In this document: in pieces, positions 1-6,401 of the stretch
How the letters are laid out: each line of letters starts with the position of its first letter
How positions within the stretch are numbered: position 1 is the stretch's first letter
Translations under genes and position numbers: made by a program
Origin: Actinomycetes bacterium
Lineage (GTDB): Bacteria; Actinomycetota; Acidimicrobiia; Acidimicrobiales; RAAP-2
Length of the DNA: 11,664 nt
Reading direction: 5' to 3'
Assembly: GCA_021841725.1 (NCBI GenBank)
Contig: JAKCEC010000029.1
Coordinates: 1-11,664 of the forward strand
The notes under the pieces: model-generated
Seen by the model: only the letters and a program-made list of their open reading frames with translations
The model's database searches: none
What the model was told of the DNA's origin: nothing

Positions 1-1
1 C

Positions 2-388
2 GACGGGTTGGCCATCTACGACACGATCCAGTACGTGAACTGCGACGTTCGGACGATTTGCGTGGGCATGGCCGCGTCCATGGGACAGTTCCTCCTCTGC
101 GCGGGCACCAAGGGCAAGCGCTTCTCGCTGCCGCACAGTCGCATCCTCATGCACCAGCCCTCGATGGGGGGGATGCAGGGGCAGGCGTCGGACATCGCGA
201 TTCAGGCTGAGCAGATCGTGTACATGAAGTCGCTGCTCGCCGAGCGCACCGCCTTTCACACCGGACAGACGGTCGAGCGCATCGAGGCGGATTCGGACCG
301 CGATCGCTGGTTCACCGCGCAAGAAGCTCTGGAGTACGGCTTCATTGACGCCGTGATTGATCGGTCCGCGCTGCGCCAAGGCGTGTAA
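2..388 (+). CDS. clpP: ATP-dependent Clp protease proteolytic subunit, ClpP1 type (3' part; 5' end outside window)
   Basis: Serine peptidase of family S14. It assembles into a barrel that degrades proteins unfolded by ClpX or ClpC in the cytosol. The frame is open at the left edge, giving 128 C-terminal residues of a protein normally about 195-215 long. All three catalytic residues are visible: Ser in GMAASMG (codon 77-79), His in ILMHQP (codon 152-154) and Asp in DSDRDRW (codon 302-304). The stretches [22 protein letters not shown] and [13 protein letters not shown] resemble actinobacterial ClpP1 rather than ClpP2, whose active-site region reads more like GQAASA. The segment after His (PSMGGMQGQ) is one residue longer than in E. 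coli ClpP. The stop codon overlaps the next start (TAATG), so the ABC permease is probably translated from the same mRNA. The usual partner, clpP2, is not downstream. Family assignment is secure; the ClpP1 subtype is inferred. Confidence 0.96.
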   Translation, partial: DGLAIYDTIQYVNCDVRTICVGMAASMGQFLLCAGTKGKRFSLPHSRILMHQPSMGGMQGQASDIAIQAEQIVYMKSLLAERTAFHTGQTVERIEADSDRDRWFTAQEALEYGFIDAVIDRSALRQGV

Positions 389-1326
389 TGGAACAACCCA
401 CCCCACCCGTGACGGTGCACGAGGGGCTCGCGCACGCCCCCGTGCGGGTGATGAGTGCGCGCGTCAAACTCGGCACGCGCTTGGTGAATCTCTGGAATCG
501 GCGCGAACTGCTTCGCAACCTCGTCATCTCCGATATCCGGATCAAGTACAAGGGTTCGGCCCTGGGCCTCTTGTGGTCGATGCTGGCCCCGGCCTTCACG
601 CTGGGTATCTACTACCTCGTCTTCTCGGTGTTCTTGAAGAACGGGTACCCCAACTACGTCATCTTCCTCTTCTCCGGGCTCATCGTGTGGAACCTGTTCC
701 AGAACGCCGTGAACTCCGCGACCGGCGTCATCGTCGACCGGGCGGGCCTGGTGAAGAAGGTGTCGTTCCCGCGCGAGATCCTGCCCCTCGCGAGCGTGGG
801 CTCGGCGGTGATCTACTTCCTCATTCAGCTCGGTGTGCTCGCCCTCTTCCTGCTGGTCTTTCACCACGCGCCGGACTGGAGGATGCTGGCCATCTTGCCC
901 ATCACCTTCGTGACGCTCTACCTCTTCGCGTCCTCGGTGGCCATCGTGATGTCGGCCATCACCGTGTACCTGCGCGATATGAAACACCTGATGGAGGTGC
1001 TGTTGCAGTTGTGGTTCTGGATGTCGCCGGTGGTGTACTCGTACTCGAACTCCCTCGCGCCGCAGATCCACCGGCACGGTTTGACTCTGCTGTACTTCGC
1101 CAATCCGATGACGCTGTTGGTGCTGACCTTCCAACGCACCTTCTACGTCTCGACCGACGTGCACTCGTTGCTCGCCGGCCACTCCCTCATCCACATGTTG
1201 CCGAAGTGGTCGGCTGGCTCGTTCTTCTACTTGAACGTGGCGATGTTGGGCGTGATGTGCGTCTTGTTCCTCGTGTCGCTCGTGATCTTCGGGCGACTCG
1301 AGGGTAACTTCGAATCGGAGTTGTAA
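388..1326 (+). CDS. wzm: ABC-2 type polysaccharide/teichoic acid export permease (Wzm/TagG family)
   Basis: Integral membrane half of an ABC exporter that moves lipid-linked glycans (O-antigen, teichoic acid or similar) across the cytoplasmic membrane. The 312 residues are somewhat longer than typical Wzm/TagG (about 260-290) because of a polar N-terminal extension of about 40 residues. A predicted amphipathic interface helix with the family-typical string IKYKGSALGLLWSMLAP (residues 52-68) comes first. About six hydrophobic segments follow near residues 66-84, 90-110, 135-158, 166-192, 204-218 and 279-302. LVKKVSFPREILPL (121-134) matches the conserved cytoplasmic loop of this family. The ATG overlaps the clpP stop by one base, with AAGG six bases upstream as a ribosome site. 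The gene abuts wzt with no gap, so the two should form one transporter. The exported glycan cannot be told from this window. Confidence 0.93.
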   Translation: MEQPTPPVTVHEGLAHAPVRVMSARVKLGTRLVNLWNRRELLRNLVISDIRIKYKGSALGLLWSMLAPAFTLGIYYLVFSVFLKNGYPNYVIFLFSGLIVWNLFQNAVNSATGVIVDRAGLVKKVSFPREILPLASVGSAVIYFLIQLGVLALFLLVFHHAPDWRMLAILPITFVTLYLFASSVAIVMSAITVYLRDMKHLMEVLLQLWFWMSPVVYSYSNSLAPQIHRHGLTLLYFANPMTLLVLTFQRTFYVSTDVHSLLAGHSLIHMLPKWSAGSFFYLNVAMLGVMCVLFLVSLVIFGRLEGNFESEL

Positions 1327-2481
1327 ATGACCGTCGTCGTTGACGTCGCGGACGTCTCGAAGGATTTCAAGATTCACTACGAGCGACACCAATCGCTGAA
1401 GGAACGCCTCCTGCACCCCAAGACGGGCAGCACCGAGGATTTTTCGGCGCTGAAGGACATCTCCTTCCAGATGCACGAGGGTGAGACCGTCGGGATCCTG
1501 GGTCACAACGGCTCGGGCAAGTCCACGTTGCTCAAGTGCATCTGCGGGGTGCTCCAGCCGACGTCGGGCGAGATCCGCCTGCGCGGCTCCCTCGCGGCCC
1601 TGCTCGAACTCGGGGCGGGTTTCCAGTTGGAGCTCTCGGGGCGCGACAACGTCTATATCTACGGCGCCATGCTGGGTTTCACGCGCAAGCGCATCGACCA
1701 GATCTTCGACGACATCGTCGACTTCTCCGAGATCCAGCACTTCATCGACACGCCGGTCAAGTTCTATTCGAGTGGTATGTACGTGCGTCTGGCGTTCGCC
1801 GTCGCGGTCAACGTCAATCCCGACATCCTCGTCATCGACGAGGTGCTGGCGGTGGGCGACGAGAGGTTCCAGGCCAAGTGCATCGACCGGATCCGTCGCT
1901 TCCAGGAGGAGGGTCGCGCCATCCTCCTGGTGACCCACTCCGCCGATCAGGTCCGTTCACTCGCGAGCCGCGCCATCGTCCTCGAATCGGGACTGATGAT
2001 CGCCAACGGTCCGGTGAGCGAGAGCCTGCGCATCTTCCGCGAGCACCTCCTGGGCGACACGCCCTCGAACGAGGTGAACGAACACCACAACGCCGACGTG
2101 CACATTGACTCGATCACCACTCCGTCGGGGACTTTCGACGTGCAGAGTGGGGCCAGCATGCACTTCGACGTGCACATCACGTCGGCCACGGCCTACAGCG
2201 GGAACTTCGTGCTCGAGATCTTCACTCGCGCCGGCGTGCTGGTGAGCCGTTCCGACGCGCAGGGGGCGCCCATCAACCTACGGCCGGGCGCCAACGTCAT
2301 CGGGATCGATCTGCCGAATATTCCCCTGCTCGACGGCGTGTTCGACGTGAACGTGGGCGTCCTGGACCCGCGCGGGTCCAACGTGAAGGCGTGGGGCGAA
2401 AAGGTCGCGACGCTCCAGGTCACCTACGGCGGTCGCCAGAGCGGGCTGGTCGAACTCGACGCCACCATTCGCCAGGGCTAG
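1327..2481 (+). CDS. wzt: ABC transporter ATPase for polysaccharide export with C-terminal Wzt-like domain
   Basis: Cytosolic ATPase that powers export by the neighbouring Wzm-type permease. The nucleotide-binding domain covers about residues 1-240: Walker A GHNGSGKST (59-67), Q-loop Gln100 in LGAGFQLELSGRDN, signature YSSGMYVRLA (147-156), Walker B ILVIDEVLAVGD (167-178) and switch His204 in VTHS. The LGAGF...GRDN and SSGMYVRLAF strings are hallmarks of the Wzt/TagH/RfbE group. Residues about 255-380 form a beta-rich, charged C-terminal domain in the position of the Wzt carbohydrate-binding domain, which in known O-antigen systems recognises the capped glycan. At 384 residues it lies within the usual range for two-domain Wzt. 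ATG directly follows the wzm stop, with GGAG six bases upstream. The gene ends 25 bases before the convergent GGDEF-EAL gene. Confidence 0.94.
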   Translation: MTVVVDVADVSKDFKIHYERHQSLKERLLHPKTGSTEDFSALKDISFQMHEGETVGILGHNGSGKSTLLKCICGVLQPTSGEIRLRGSLAALLELGAGFQLELSGRDNVYIYGAMLGFTRKRIDQIFDDIVDFSEIQHFIDTPVKFYSSGMYVRLAFAVAVNVNPDILVIDEVLAVGDERFQAKCIDRIRRFQEEGRAILLVTHSADQVRSLASRAIVLESGLMIANGPVSESLRIFREHLLGDTPSNEVNEHHNADVHIDSITTPSGTFDVQSGASMHFDVHITSATAYSGNFVLEIFTRAGVLVSRSDAQGAPINLRPGANVIGIDLPNIPLLDGVFDVNVGVLDPRGSNVKAWGEKVATLQVTYGGRQSGLVELDATIRQG

Positions 2482-2484
2482 GGG

Positions 2485-2496
2485 CCCGACGTCGGG
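2485..2496. terminator. possible weak bidirectional terminator between wzt and the GGDEF-EAL gene
   Basis: CCCGACGTCGGG is a perfect 12-base palindrome in the 25-base gap between two convergent stop codons. As a hairpin it gives only about four G-C pairs with an ACGT loop, followed on the plus strand by a short T-rich patch (CTTTCT). Position favours a terminator, but the stem is short, so this is tentative. Confidence 0.3.
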
Positions 2497-2506
2497 ACCG
2501 GCTTTC

Positions 2507-4690
2507 TCAGTTCTCGACGCGGGCGGAGAAATTGCCGTGCACCATGGCGTTGGCCTGCTCGAGCGGGACGGCCGGCGAGAACAGGTAGCCCTGGGCCAGG
2601 GTGCAGCCGAGCGTGACGAGTCGCGAAAACTGCTCGACCGTCTCCACGCCTTCGGCGAGCATGGTGACGCGCAGATTTCGACCGAGGTTGACGACGGCCT
2701 CGAGCAGCGTCGCGTCGCGGGCGCTGGCGTTCGCCAATTGGACGAAAGATTGATCGACCTTGATGAGACGCGGGTTGATCTTGGCCAGGTAGGACAGGGA
2801 CGAGAATCCCGTCCCGAAGTCGTCGAGGGCGAGCCCGACGCCGAGCTGTTCGAGATGGCGGATGGTGTTCATCGTGTCGGTGATGTTGGAGATGGCGACG
2901 CCCTCGGTGATCTCGAGGATCAACTGGTGGGCGGGGAAGCGGTAGCGGCGTAGCGTCGCCGCGATGAGCGGCACGAGGTTGTGGGAGTGGAACTGCTTGG
3001 CGGACAGGTTGACGCACACGAACGGGGCCTCCTGGTCGCGACACTGCTTCGCCCAGCCGCTCGCGGCGGCCACGGCCGAGCGAATGGCGAGTCGGCCGAT
3101 GTCGAGGATGGCGTCACTCGATTCGGCCAGGGGGACGAACTGGCTGGGGGGCACCCACCCGCGTTGGGGGTGGGGCCAGCGGATCAATCCTTCGAAACCC
3201 ACCACGCGGGTGTCGGGCAGGTGCACGATGGGCTGGAAGAACAACTCGAGGTCGTGGTGCGCCAGTGACGTGCGCAGATCCTGGATCAGCATGAAACGGT
3301 CGCTGGCTTCTTGGTGCATCGACGGTTCGTAGAGGACGAACGTGCCCCGTTGACGACGCTTGGCCTCGTAGAGGGCGACGTCCGCGTTCTGGAGCAGGTC
3401 GATGTCGTCGGAGTCCGAGGCCCCCCACGCCACGACGCCGGCGCTCGCGCGTTGCTCCAGGGTGAGGTCGAGAATGTGAAAGGGTTCGTCCAGCGCGCCG
3501 AGAAGTCGTCGGGCGATGCCCTTGACGTCCGTGGTCGACATCAGGTCTTCGGCCAGGTAGAGGAATTCGTCACCCCCGAAGCGACACAACGTGTCCGAGG
3601 GTCTCGTCACCGATTCCAGACGGCGGGCGACGGCGGCCAACAACTGGTCGCCCACCAGGTGTCCCTGGGTGTCGTTGACCCCCTTGAAGTCGTCGAGGTC
3701 GAGCAAGAAGAGGGCGTTGTAGCCGTCGCGACGCTTGATGCGCGCTCGCGCCTTGGTCAGTTGCTCGTCCATGAGGGCGCGATTGGCCAGACCGGTGATG
3801 GAGTCGTGCAGGGCCAGGTGCGACAATTGGGCGGTGAGCTTTCGTTCCTCGGTGATGTCGCGCTCGGAGAAGACGAAGTACAAGATGTTGCCGTTGGGGT
3901 CGCGCGCCGGGGAGCGCGACACCTCCACGTCGATGACGTCACCGTCCTTGCGCAAGTAGCGCTTGACGTAGCGCATATTGTTCGCCTGGCCGCTCATCAC
4001 GCGCTGGTGGGTGGCTTCGGTGACCCCGATGTCGTCGGGATGGGTGAAGGGCGTCGAGTCGTGACCAATGAGCTCGTCGCGGGAGAAGCCGACCATCTCA
4101 CAGAACGCGTCGTTGACCGCCAGGATGATGTCATCGGCGTCGGCGAAGCTCATCGGGGCCATGTTTTCCTCGAAGGCCAGACGGAAGCGCTCCTCCACCG
4201 CCTGGAGTCGTTGCACGTACGCGTTGCGTTCGGTGACGTCGCGTCCGTTGATGATGATGCCGTGGATGGAGGGGTCGTCGAGCAGGTTCGTACAGACCAC
4301 CTCGAGTTGTCGCACCACGCCCGTGGGGGACATGGTGCGCACGTCTTGACGCGCCGAGGTGCCCGGCGTGGCGATGACCTCCGCGAAGAAGTGCAGGTTA
4401 CTCTCGAGGTCGTCGGGGTGCAGGTAGTTGCGCGCCTGCATGCCGATCGCCTCGTCGGCGCTCACCCCGAACACCTTTTGGGCCACCGGATTGCCGTAGA
4501 CGACGCGACCGAGGACGTCGACGATGATGATGACGTCGGTCGTACTTCGACCGATGGCGTCGAGCATGGAGTGGTACTGAGCCGCCTCGACGTCGAGGGG
4601 TGCCCCGGAGGCACTTCGCCCGGGGACGTTGTCGTCGTCAGCGGTCGTGACGACGACGTCGGTTTCTGATGATGGATGTGGTTGCGACAC
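2507..4690 (-). CDS. PAS-PAS-GGDEF-EAL protein (c-di-GMP synthase/phosphodiesterase)
   Basis: Soluble 727-residue signalling protein predicted to make and/or hydrolyse c-di-GMP, controlled by two sensory PAS domains. Order: PAS1 about 38-155 (ending GRDVTERN), PAS2 about 163-284 (ending SERDITEERK), GGDEF about 290-455, EAL about 465-720. The cyclase half has an intact GGDEF motif (372-376), metal-site region FLLDLDDFKGVND (328-340) and a product-inhibition I-site RPSD (363-366) exactly five residues before it. The EAL half reads EGL (500-502) instead of EAL. It keeps the expected catalytic set: Glu500, Asn561, Glu593, Asp623-Asp624 in DDFGTG, Lys644, Glu680 and Gln700. No membrane segment is visible. 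The start is GTG with GAGAGG seven bases upstream. It lies downstream of the HAD gene on the same strand but 197 bases away, so it may have its own promoter. Ligands of the PAS domains are unknown. Confidence 0.94.
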   Translation of the reverse strand: MSQPHPSSETDVVVTTADDDNVPGRSASGAPLDVEAAQYHSMLDAIGRSTTDVIIIVDVLGRVVYGNPVAQKVFGVSADEAIGMQARNYLHPDDLESNLHFFAEVIATPGTSARQDVRTMSPTGVVRQLEVVCTNLLDDPSIHGIIINGRDVTERNAYVQRLQAVEERFRLAFEENMAPMSFADADDIILAVNDAFCEMVGFSRDELIGHDSTPFTHPDDIGVTEATHQRVMSGQANNMRYVKRYLRKDGDVIDVEVSRSPARDPNGNILYFVFSERDITEERKLTAQLSHLALHDSITGLANRALMDEQLTKARARIKRRDGYNALFLLDLDDFKGVNDTQGHLVGDQLLAAVARRLESVTRPSDTLCRFGGDEFLYLAEDLMSTTDVKGIARRLLGALDEPFHILDLTLEQRASAGVVAWGASDSDDIDLLQNADVALYEAKRRQRGTFVLYEPSMHQEASDRFMLIQDLRTSLAHHDLELFFQPIVHLPDTRVVGFEGLIRWPHPQRGWVPPSQFVPLAESSDAILDIGRLAIRSAVAAASGWAKQCRDQEAPFVCVNLSAKQFHSHNLVPLIAATLRRYRFPAHQLILEITEGVAISNITDTMNTIRHLEQLGVGLALDDFGTGFSSLSYLAKINPRLIKVDQSFVQLANASARDATLLEAVVNLGRNLRVTMLAEGVETVEQFSRLVTLGCTLAQGYLFSPAVPLEQANAMVHGNFSARVEN

Positions 4691-4697
4691 TCAACTA

Positions 4698-4703
4698 CCT
4701 CTC
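4698..4703 (-). promoter_or_regulatory. ribosome binding site of the GGDEF-EAL gene
   Basis: On the minus strand GAGAGG precedes the GTG start (4690-4688) by seven bases. This supports the GTG start, as no ATG lies close by in frame. Confidence 0.7.
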
Positions 4704-4710
4704 AGGGTTC

Positions 4711-4720
4711 ACAGTACTGT
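4711..4720. promoter_or_regulatory. palindrome ACAGTACTGT upstream of the GGDEF-EAL gene, candidate operator
   Basis: A perfect 10-base palindrome lies 20 bases before the GTG start and just upstream of its ribosome site. Read on the minus strand it contains TACTGT, which fits the actinobacterial -10 pattern TANNNT, so a protein bound here could block the promoter. The same 10 bases form the centre of the long palindrome at 5460-5485. No protein family is assigned, and regulatory function is inference. Confidence 0.35.
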
Positions 4721-4860
4721 CGCGCTGCGGTGATCCCCCCTAGTTGGCGTTAATCGGTGCGGTGGTTGTGACAATGTTGTGTTTGCCGCGCTCGACGAGA
4801 GAAGTTGACACTGTGTCGGTCGTGGCGTCGCCGAGAATGGCGCCGACACGACGTCATGCA

Positions 4861-4882
4861 CGGGCCCCGGGGCGGTGGCCCG
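4861..4882 (-). terminator. possible GC hairpin downstream of the HAD gene
   Basis: CGGGCC (4861-4866) pairs with GGCCCG (4877-4882) around a 10-base loop. It starts just beyond the HAD stop codon in the 197-base gap 4691-4887. There is no T-tract. It could end or attenuate transcription from the HAD gene before the GGDEF-EAL gene. Apart from this hairpin and the sites near 4711, I see nothing else in that gap. Confidence 0.22.
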
Positions 4883-4887
4883 CGGCG

Positions 4888-5571
4888 TCAGCCCCCCTCG
4901 CGCGAGGGGATCTCGTCGCTCAGTCGCGGGTAGGCGCGGAGCGCACCCCAGCGTCCCATCTTGCCCGCGTCGAAGGGGTGGGTGGCACCGGCGAGGAGGC
5001 GGCGGTCCCCGCGCGAATTACCGTAGGCGAAGATCACCGGCGCCGTCGCGTAGTGGCGCGCGGCAATCCATTCATTGAGCCGTCGCATCTTCTCGGTCCC
5101 GCGGCAGTTCTTGCCGAGGTAGCTCCCGGTGAGGCGCCCGCGGTCGTCGACGGCGAGGCGGGTGCCGAGGCCCCCCGCGATCCGGAACTCGTCGACCAGG
5201 ATGTCCACGTAGATCTGGGGCGACGCCGAGACCAGGACGACGTCGTGACCCTGATCGCGGTGCCACTCGAGGCGCGCCAGCACCGCGGCGCGCCCCTCGT
5301 CGGCCAGGTGGTGCAGGATGAACTCGCGCGAGGCCCGGGTGACCTCGTCGAGGTCGCGTCCGGCCAACACCGCGCGAAAGAGTCGTTCCTTGGCGGCGTC
5401 GGCCCAGCGTCCCGACCGGACGGCGCCGACGGTCAGGGGGATCAAGAGGGGTAACGCGGCGCGGGCGACAGTACTGTCGCCCGCGATGAAGCGCAGCCAG
5501 TGAAAGACGCTCCCGCCCTCGGTCAGGGTGCCGTCGAGATCGAACGCGGCGACGACGGGATCGTTCTGCAT
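4888..5571 (-). CDS. HAD-superfamily subclass IB phosphatase-like hydrolase
   Basis: Predicted cytosolic phosphomonoesterase of the SerB-like HAD-IB group, 227 residues. Motif I is DLDGT (11-15), with nucleophile Asp11 and acid/base Asp13. Motif II is Ser115 in VLVSASP. Motif III is Lys161 in GTEKMRRL. Motif IV is YGNSRGD (183-189), with Asn185 where many relatives have Asp and with Asp189 retained. A helical cap of about 80-90 residues sits between motifs I and II. The substrate is unknown: HAD-IB members act on phosphoserine, lysophosphatidate and other small phosphates. I chose ATG at 5571 because the nucleophile motif follows ten residues later, as in relatives. GTG at 5577 is an alternative. 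The open frame runs on to 5775, but that would overlap the divergent peroxiredoxin. There is no clear ribosome site. A 26-base perfect palindrome lies within codons for about residues 29-37. Confidence 0.87.
   Translation of the reverse strand: MQNDPVVAAFDLDGTLTEGGSVFHWLRFIAGDSTVARAALPLLIPLTVGAVRSGRWADAAKERLFRAVLAGRDLDEVTRASREFILHHLADEGRAAVLARLEWHRDQGHDVVLVSASPQIYVDILVDEFRIAGGLGTRLAVDDRGRLTGSYLGKNCRGTEKMRRLNEWIAARHYATAPVIFAYGNSRGDRRLLAGATHPFDAGKMGRWGALRAYPRLSDEIPSREGG
5460..5485. repeat. 26-base perfect palindrome inside the HAD gene
   Basis: Thirteen bases are followed immediately by their reverse complement, centred between 5472 and 5473 on the core GACAGTACTGTC, with GC-rich arms (CGCGGGC / GCCCGCG). 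Pairing stops at 5459/5486. It encodes part of IAGDSTVAR in the HAD protein on the minus strand. The 10-base core ACAGTACTGT recurs at 4711-4720. It may be a dimeric protein-binding site, a hairpin or cruciform, or chance. Confidence 0.75.
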
Positions 5572-5611
5572 CCTCACAGTTTCACAGAGATGGGCCGCGT
5601 CGTCCGCTAAT

Positions 5612-5617
5612 ACTCTA
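5612..5617 (-). promoter_or_regulatory. possible -10 element for the HAD gene
   Basis: The only AT-rich stretch around here (5608-5640) separates the two divergent genes. On the minus strand TAGAGT fits TANNNT and would give a leader of about 30-35 bases before ATG 5571. The partly matching TTCGAA lies about 16 bases further upstream. Weak evidence. Confidence 0.25.
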
Positions 5618-5633
5618 CAAATCAAATAGATAT

Positions 5634-5663
5634 TTCGAAGATTCAGTGGTCGGCGACTACACT
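5634..5663 (+). promoter_or_regulatory. predicted promoter of the peroxiredoxin gene
   Basis: TACACT (5658-5663) is a good actinobacterial -10 match, with TTCGAA (5634-5639) 18 bases before it as a poor -35. The predicted start of transcription is near 5670, giving a leader of about 40 bases. The palindrome CACTCGAGTG (5660-5669) overlaps the -10 and could be an operator. Confidence 0.4.
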
Positions 5664-5671
5664 CGAGTGGT

Positions 5672-5687
5672 TCAGTCGAGGGACTGA
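5672..5687 (+). other. 5'-terminal stem-loop in the peroxiredoxin leader
   Basis: TCAGTC pairs perfectly with GACTGA around the four-base loop GAGG. If transcription starts near 5670, this hairpin forms the very 5' end of the mRNA, 13 bases ahead of the ribosome site. That position is typical of mRNA-stabilising hairpins. Structure is seen; function is inferred. Confidence 0.4.
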
Positions 5688-5699
5688 CATCGTTCATGC

Positions 5700-5705
5700 A
5701 AGGAG
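5700..5705 (+). promoter_or_regulatory. ribosome binding site that fixes the peroxiredoxin start
   Basis: AAGGAG lies five bases before ATG 5711. The upstream in-frame ATG at 5696 would place this site inside the coding region and has no ribosome site of its own, so 5711 is preferred. Confidence 0.85.
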
Positions 5706-5710
5706 CAATT

Positions 5711-6346
5711 ATGGCGATTCGCCTTGGCGACGTGGCCCCGGACTTCACCGCGGAGACCACGGAAGGTACCATCAATTTTCACGAGTGGATCGGCGATAAC
5801 TGGTGCGTCTTGTTCTCGCACCCCAAGGACTTCACCCCGGTGTGCACCACCGAACTCGGCGGTTTCGCCAAGCGCAAGGCCGAGTTCGACGCGCGCAACA
5901 CCAAGATCATCGGACTGTCGGTCGACGACGTGGCGTCGCACAACCAGTGGAAGTCCGACATCGGTGAGACCCAAGGCACCGAACTCAACTTCCCGTTGAT
6001 CGGTGACGAGAACCACGTGGTCGCCGACCTCTACGACATGATCCACCCCAACGCGAACGACACCCTCACGGTGCGTAGCGTTTTCATCATCGGGCCCGAC
6101 AAGAAGGTGAAGCTCACCCTGACCTACCCCGCCTCGACGGGTCGTAACATCGACGAGGTGTTGCGCGTGCTGGACTCGCTGCAGCTCACCGCCAGCTACC
6201 AGGTGGCGACCCCCGTGAACTGGACCAACGGCGCGGACGTCATCATCGCCAATTCGGTGAGCGACGACGAAGCGGTGACGAAGTTCCCCAAGGGCTTCAC
6301 CAAGGTCAAGCCCTATCTGCGTACGACCCCTCAGCCCAACCTGTAA
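5711..6346 (+). CDS. 1-Cys peroxiredoxin, Prx6 type
   Basis: Thiol peroxidase that reduces hydrogen peroxide and organic hydroperoxides in the cytosol, 211 residues, matching the Prx6 group (about 210-225). The peroxidatic Cys45 sits in the family motif PKDFTPVCTTELG, with the PxxxTxxC residues Pro38 and Thr42 in place. Arg122 in LTVRSVF is the expected active-site arginine. The only other cysteine is Cys32, close to the active site, so there is no C-terminal resolving cysteine and a 1-Cys mechanism is likely. The long C-terminal region from about 160 to the end (VNWTNGADVII... FPKGFTKVKPYLRTTPQP) is characteristic of the Prx6 dimer extension. It diverges from the HAD gene across a 139-base promoter region and ends at a strong hairpin. 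The physiological reductant is unknown. Placement next to the HAD gene does not suggest a shared pathway. Confidence 0.95.
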   Translation: MAIRLGDVAPDFTAETTEGTINFHEWIGDNWCVLFSHPKDFTPVCTTELGGFAKRKAEFDARNTKIIGLSVDDVASHNQWKSDIGETQGTELNFPLIGDENHVVADLYDMIHPNANDTLTVRSVFIIGPDKKVKLTLTYPASTGRNIDEVLRVLDSLQLTASYQVATPVNWTNGADVIIANSVSDDEAVTKFPKGFTKVKPYLRTTPQPNL

Positions 6347-6354
6347 GCGCGGCG

Positions 6355-6389
6355 AACTCGGTCGGGTCGCGCCGTGACCCGACCGAGTT
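6355..6389. terminator. bidirectional hairpin terminator between the peroxiredoxin and acyl-CoA ligase genes
   Basis: AACTCGGTCGGGTC (6355-6368) and GACCCGACCGAGTT (6376-6389) are perfect 14-base arms. One G-T and one C-G pair extend the stem inward, leaving a three-base loop. The structure fills most of the 55 bases between two convergent stop codons, so it probably ends transcription from both sides. No T-run follows on either strand, as is common in GC-rich actinobacteria. Confidence 0.8.
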
Positions 6390-6401
6390 GGCGGTGGGCG
6401 A

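Noticed and set aside
256..1938. 560-residue open frame on the minus strand across clpP, wzm and wzt
   Set aside because: It is antisense to three genes with clear motifs. The translation is rich in His, Asp, Arg and Val with no recognisable domain, as expected for the complement of GC-rich codons.
3311..4669. 452-residue open frame on the plus strand opposite the GGDEF-EAL gene
   Set aside because: Low-complexity Val/Asp/Gly-rich translation with no motif, fully antisense to a gene with intact catalytic residues.
4744..5454. 236-residue plus-strand frame spanning the gap before and across the HAD gene
   Set aside because: Antisense to the HAD gene over most of its length, no motif and no ribosome site. 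The unshared part is only about 140 bases.
5572..5775. 68-residue N-terminal extension of the HAD protein
   Set aside because: It would run through the divergent promoter region and into the peroxiredoxin gene, and the HAD nucleophile motif normally lies near the N-terminus.
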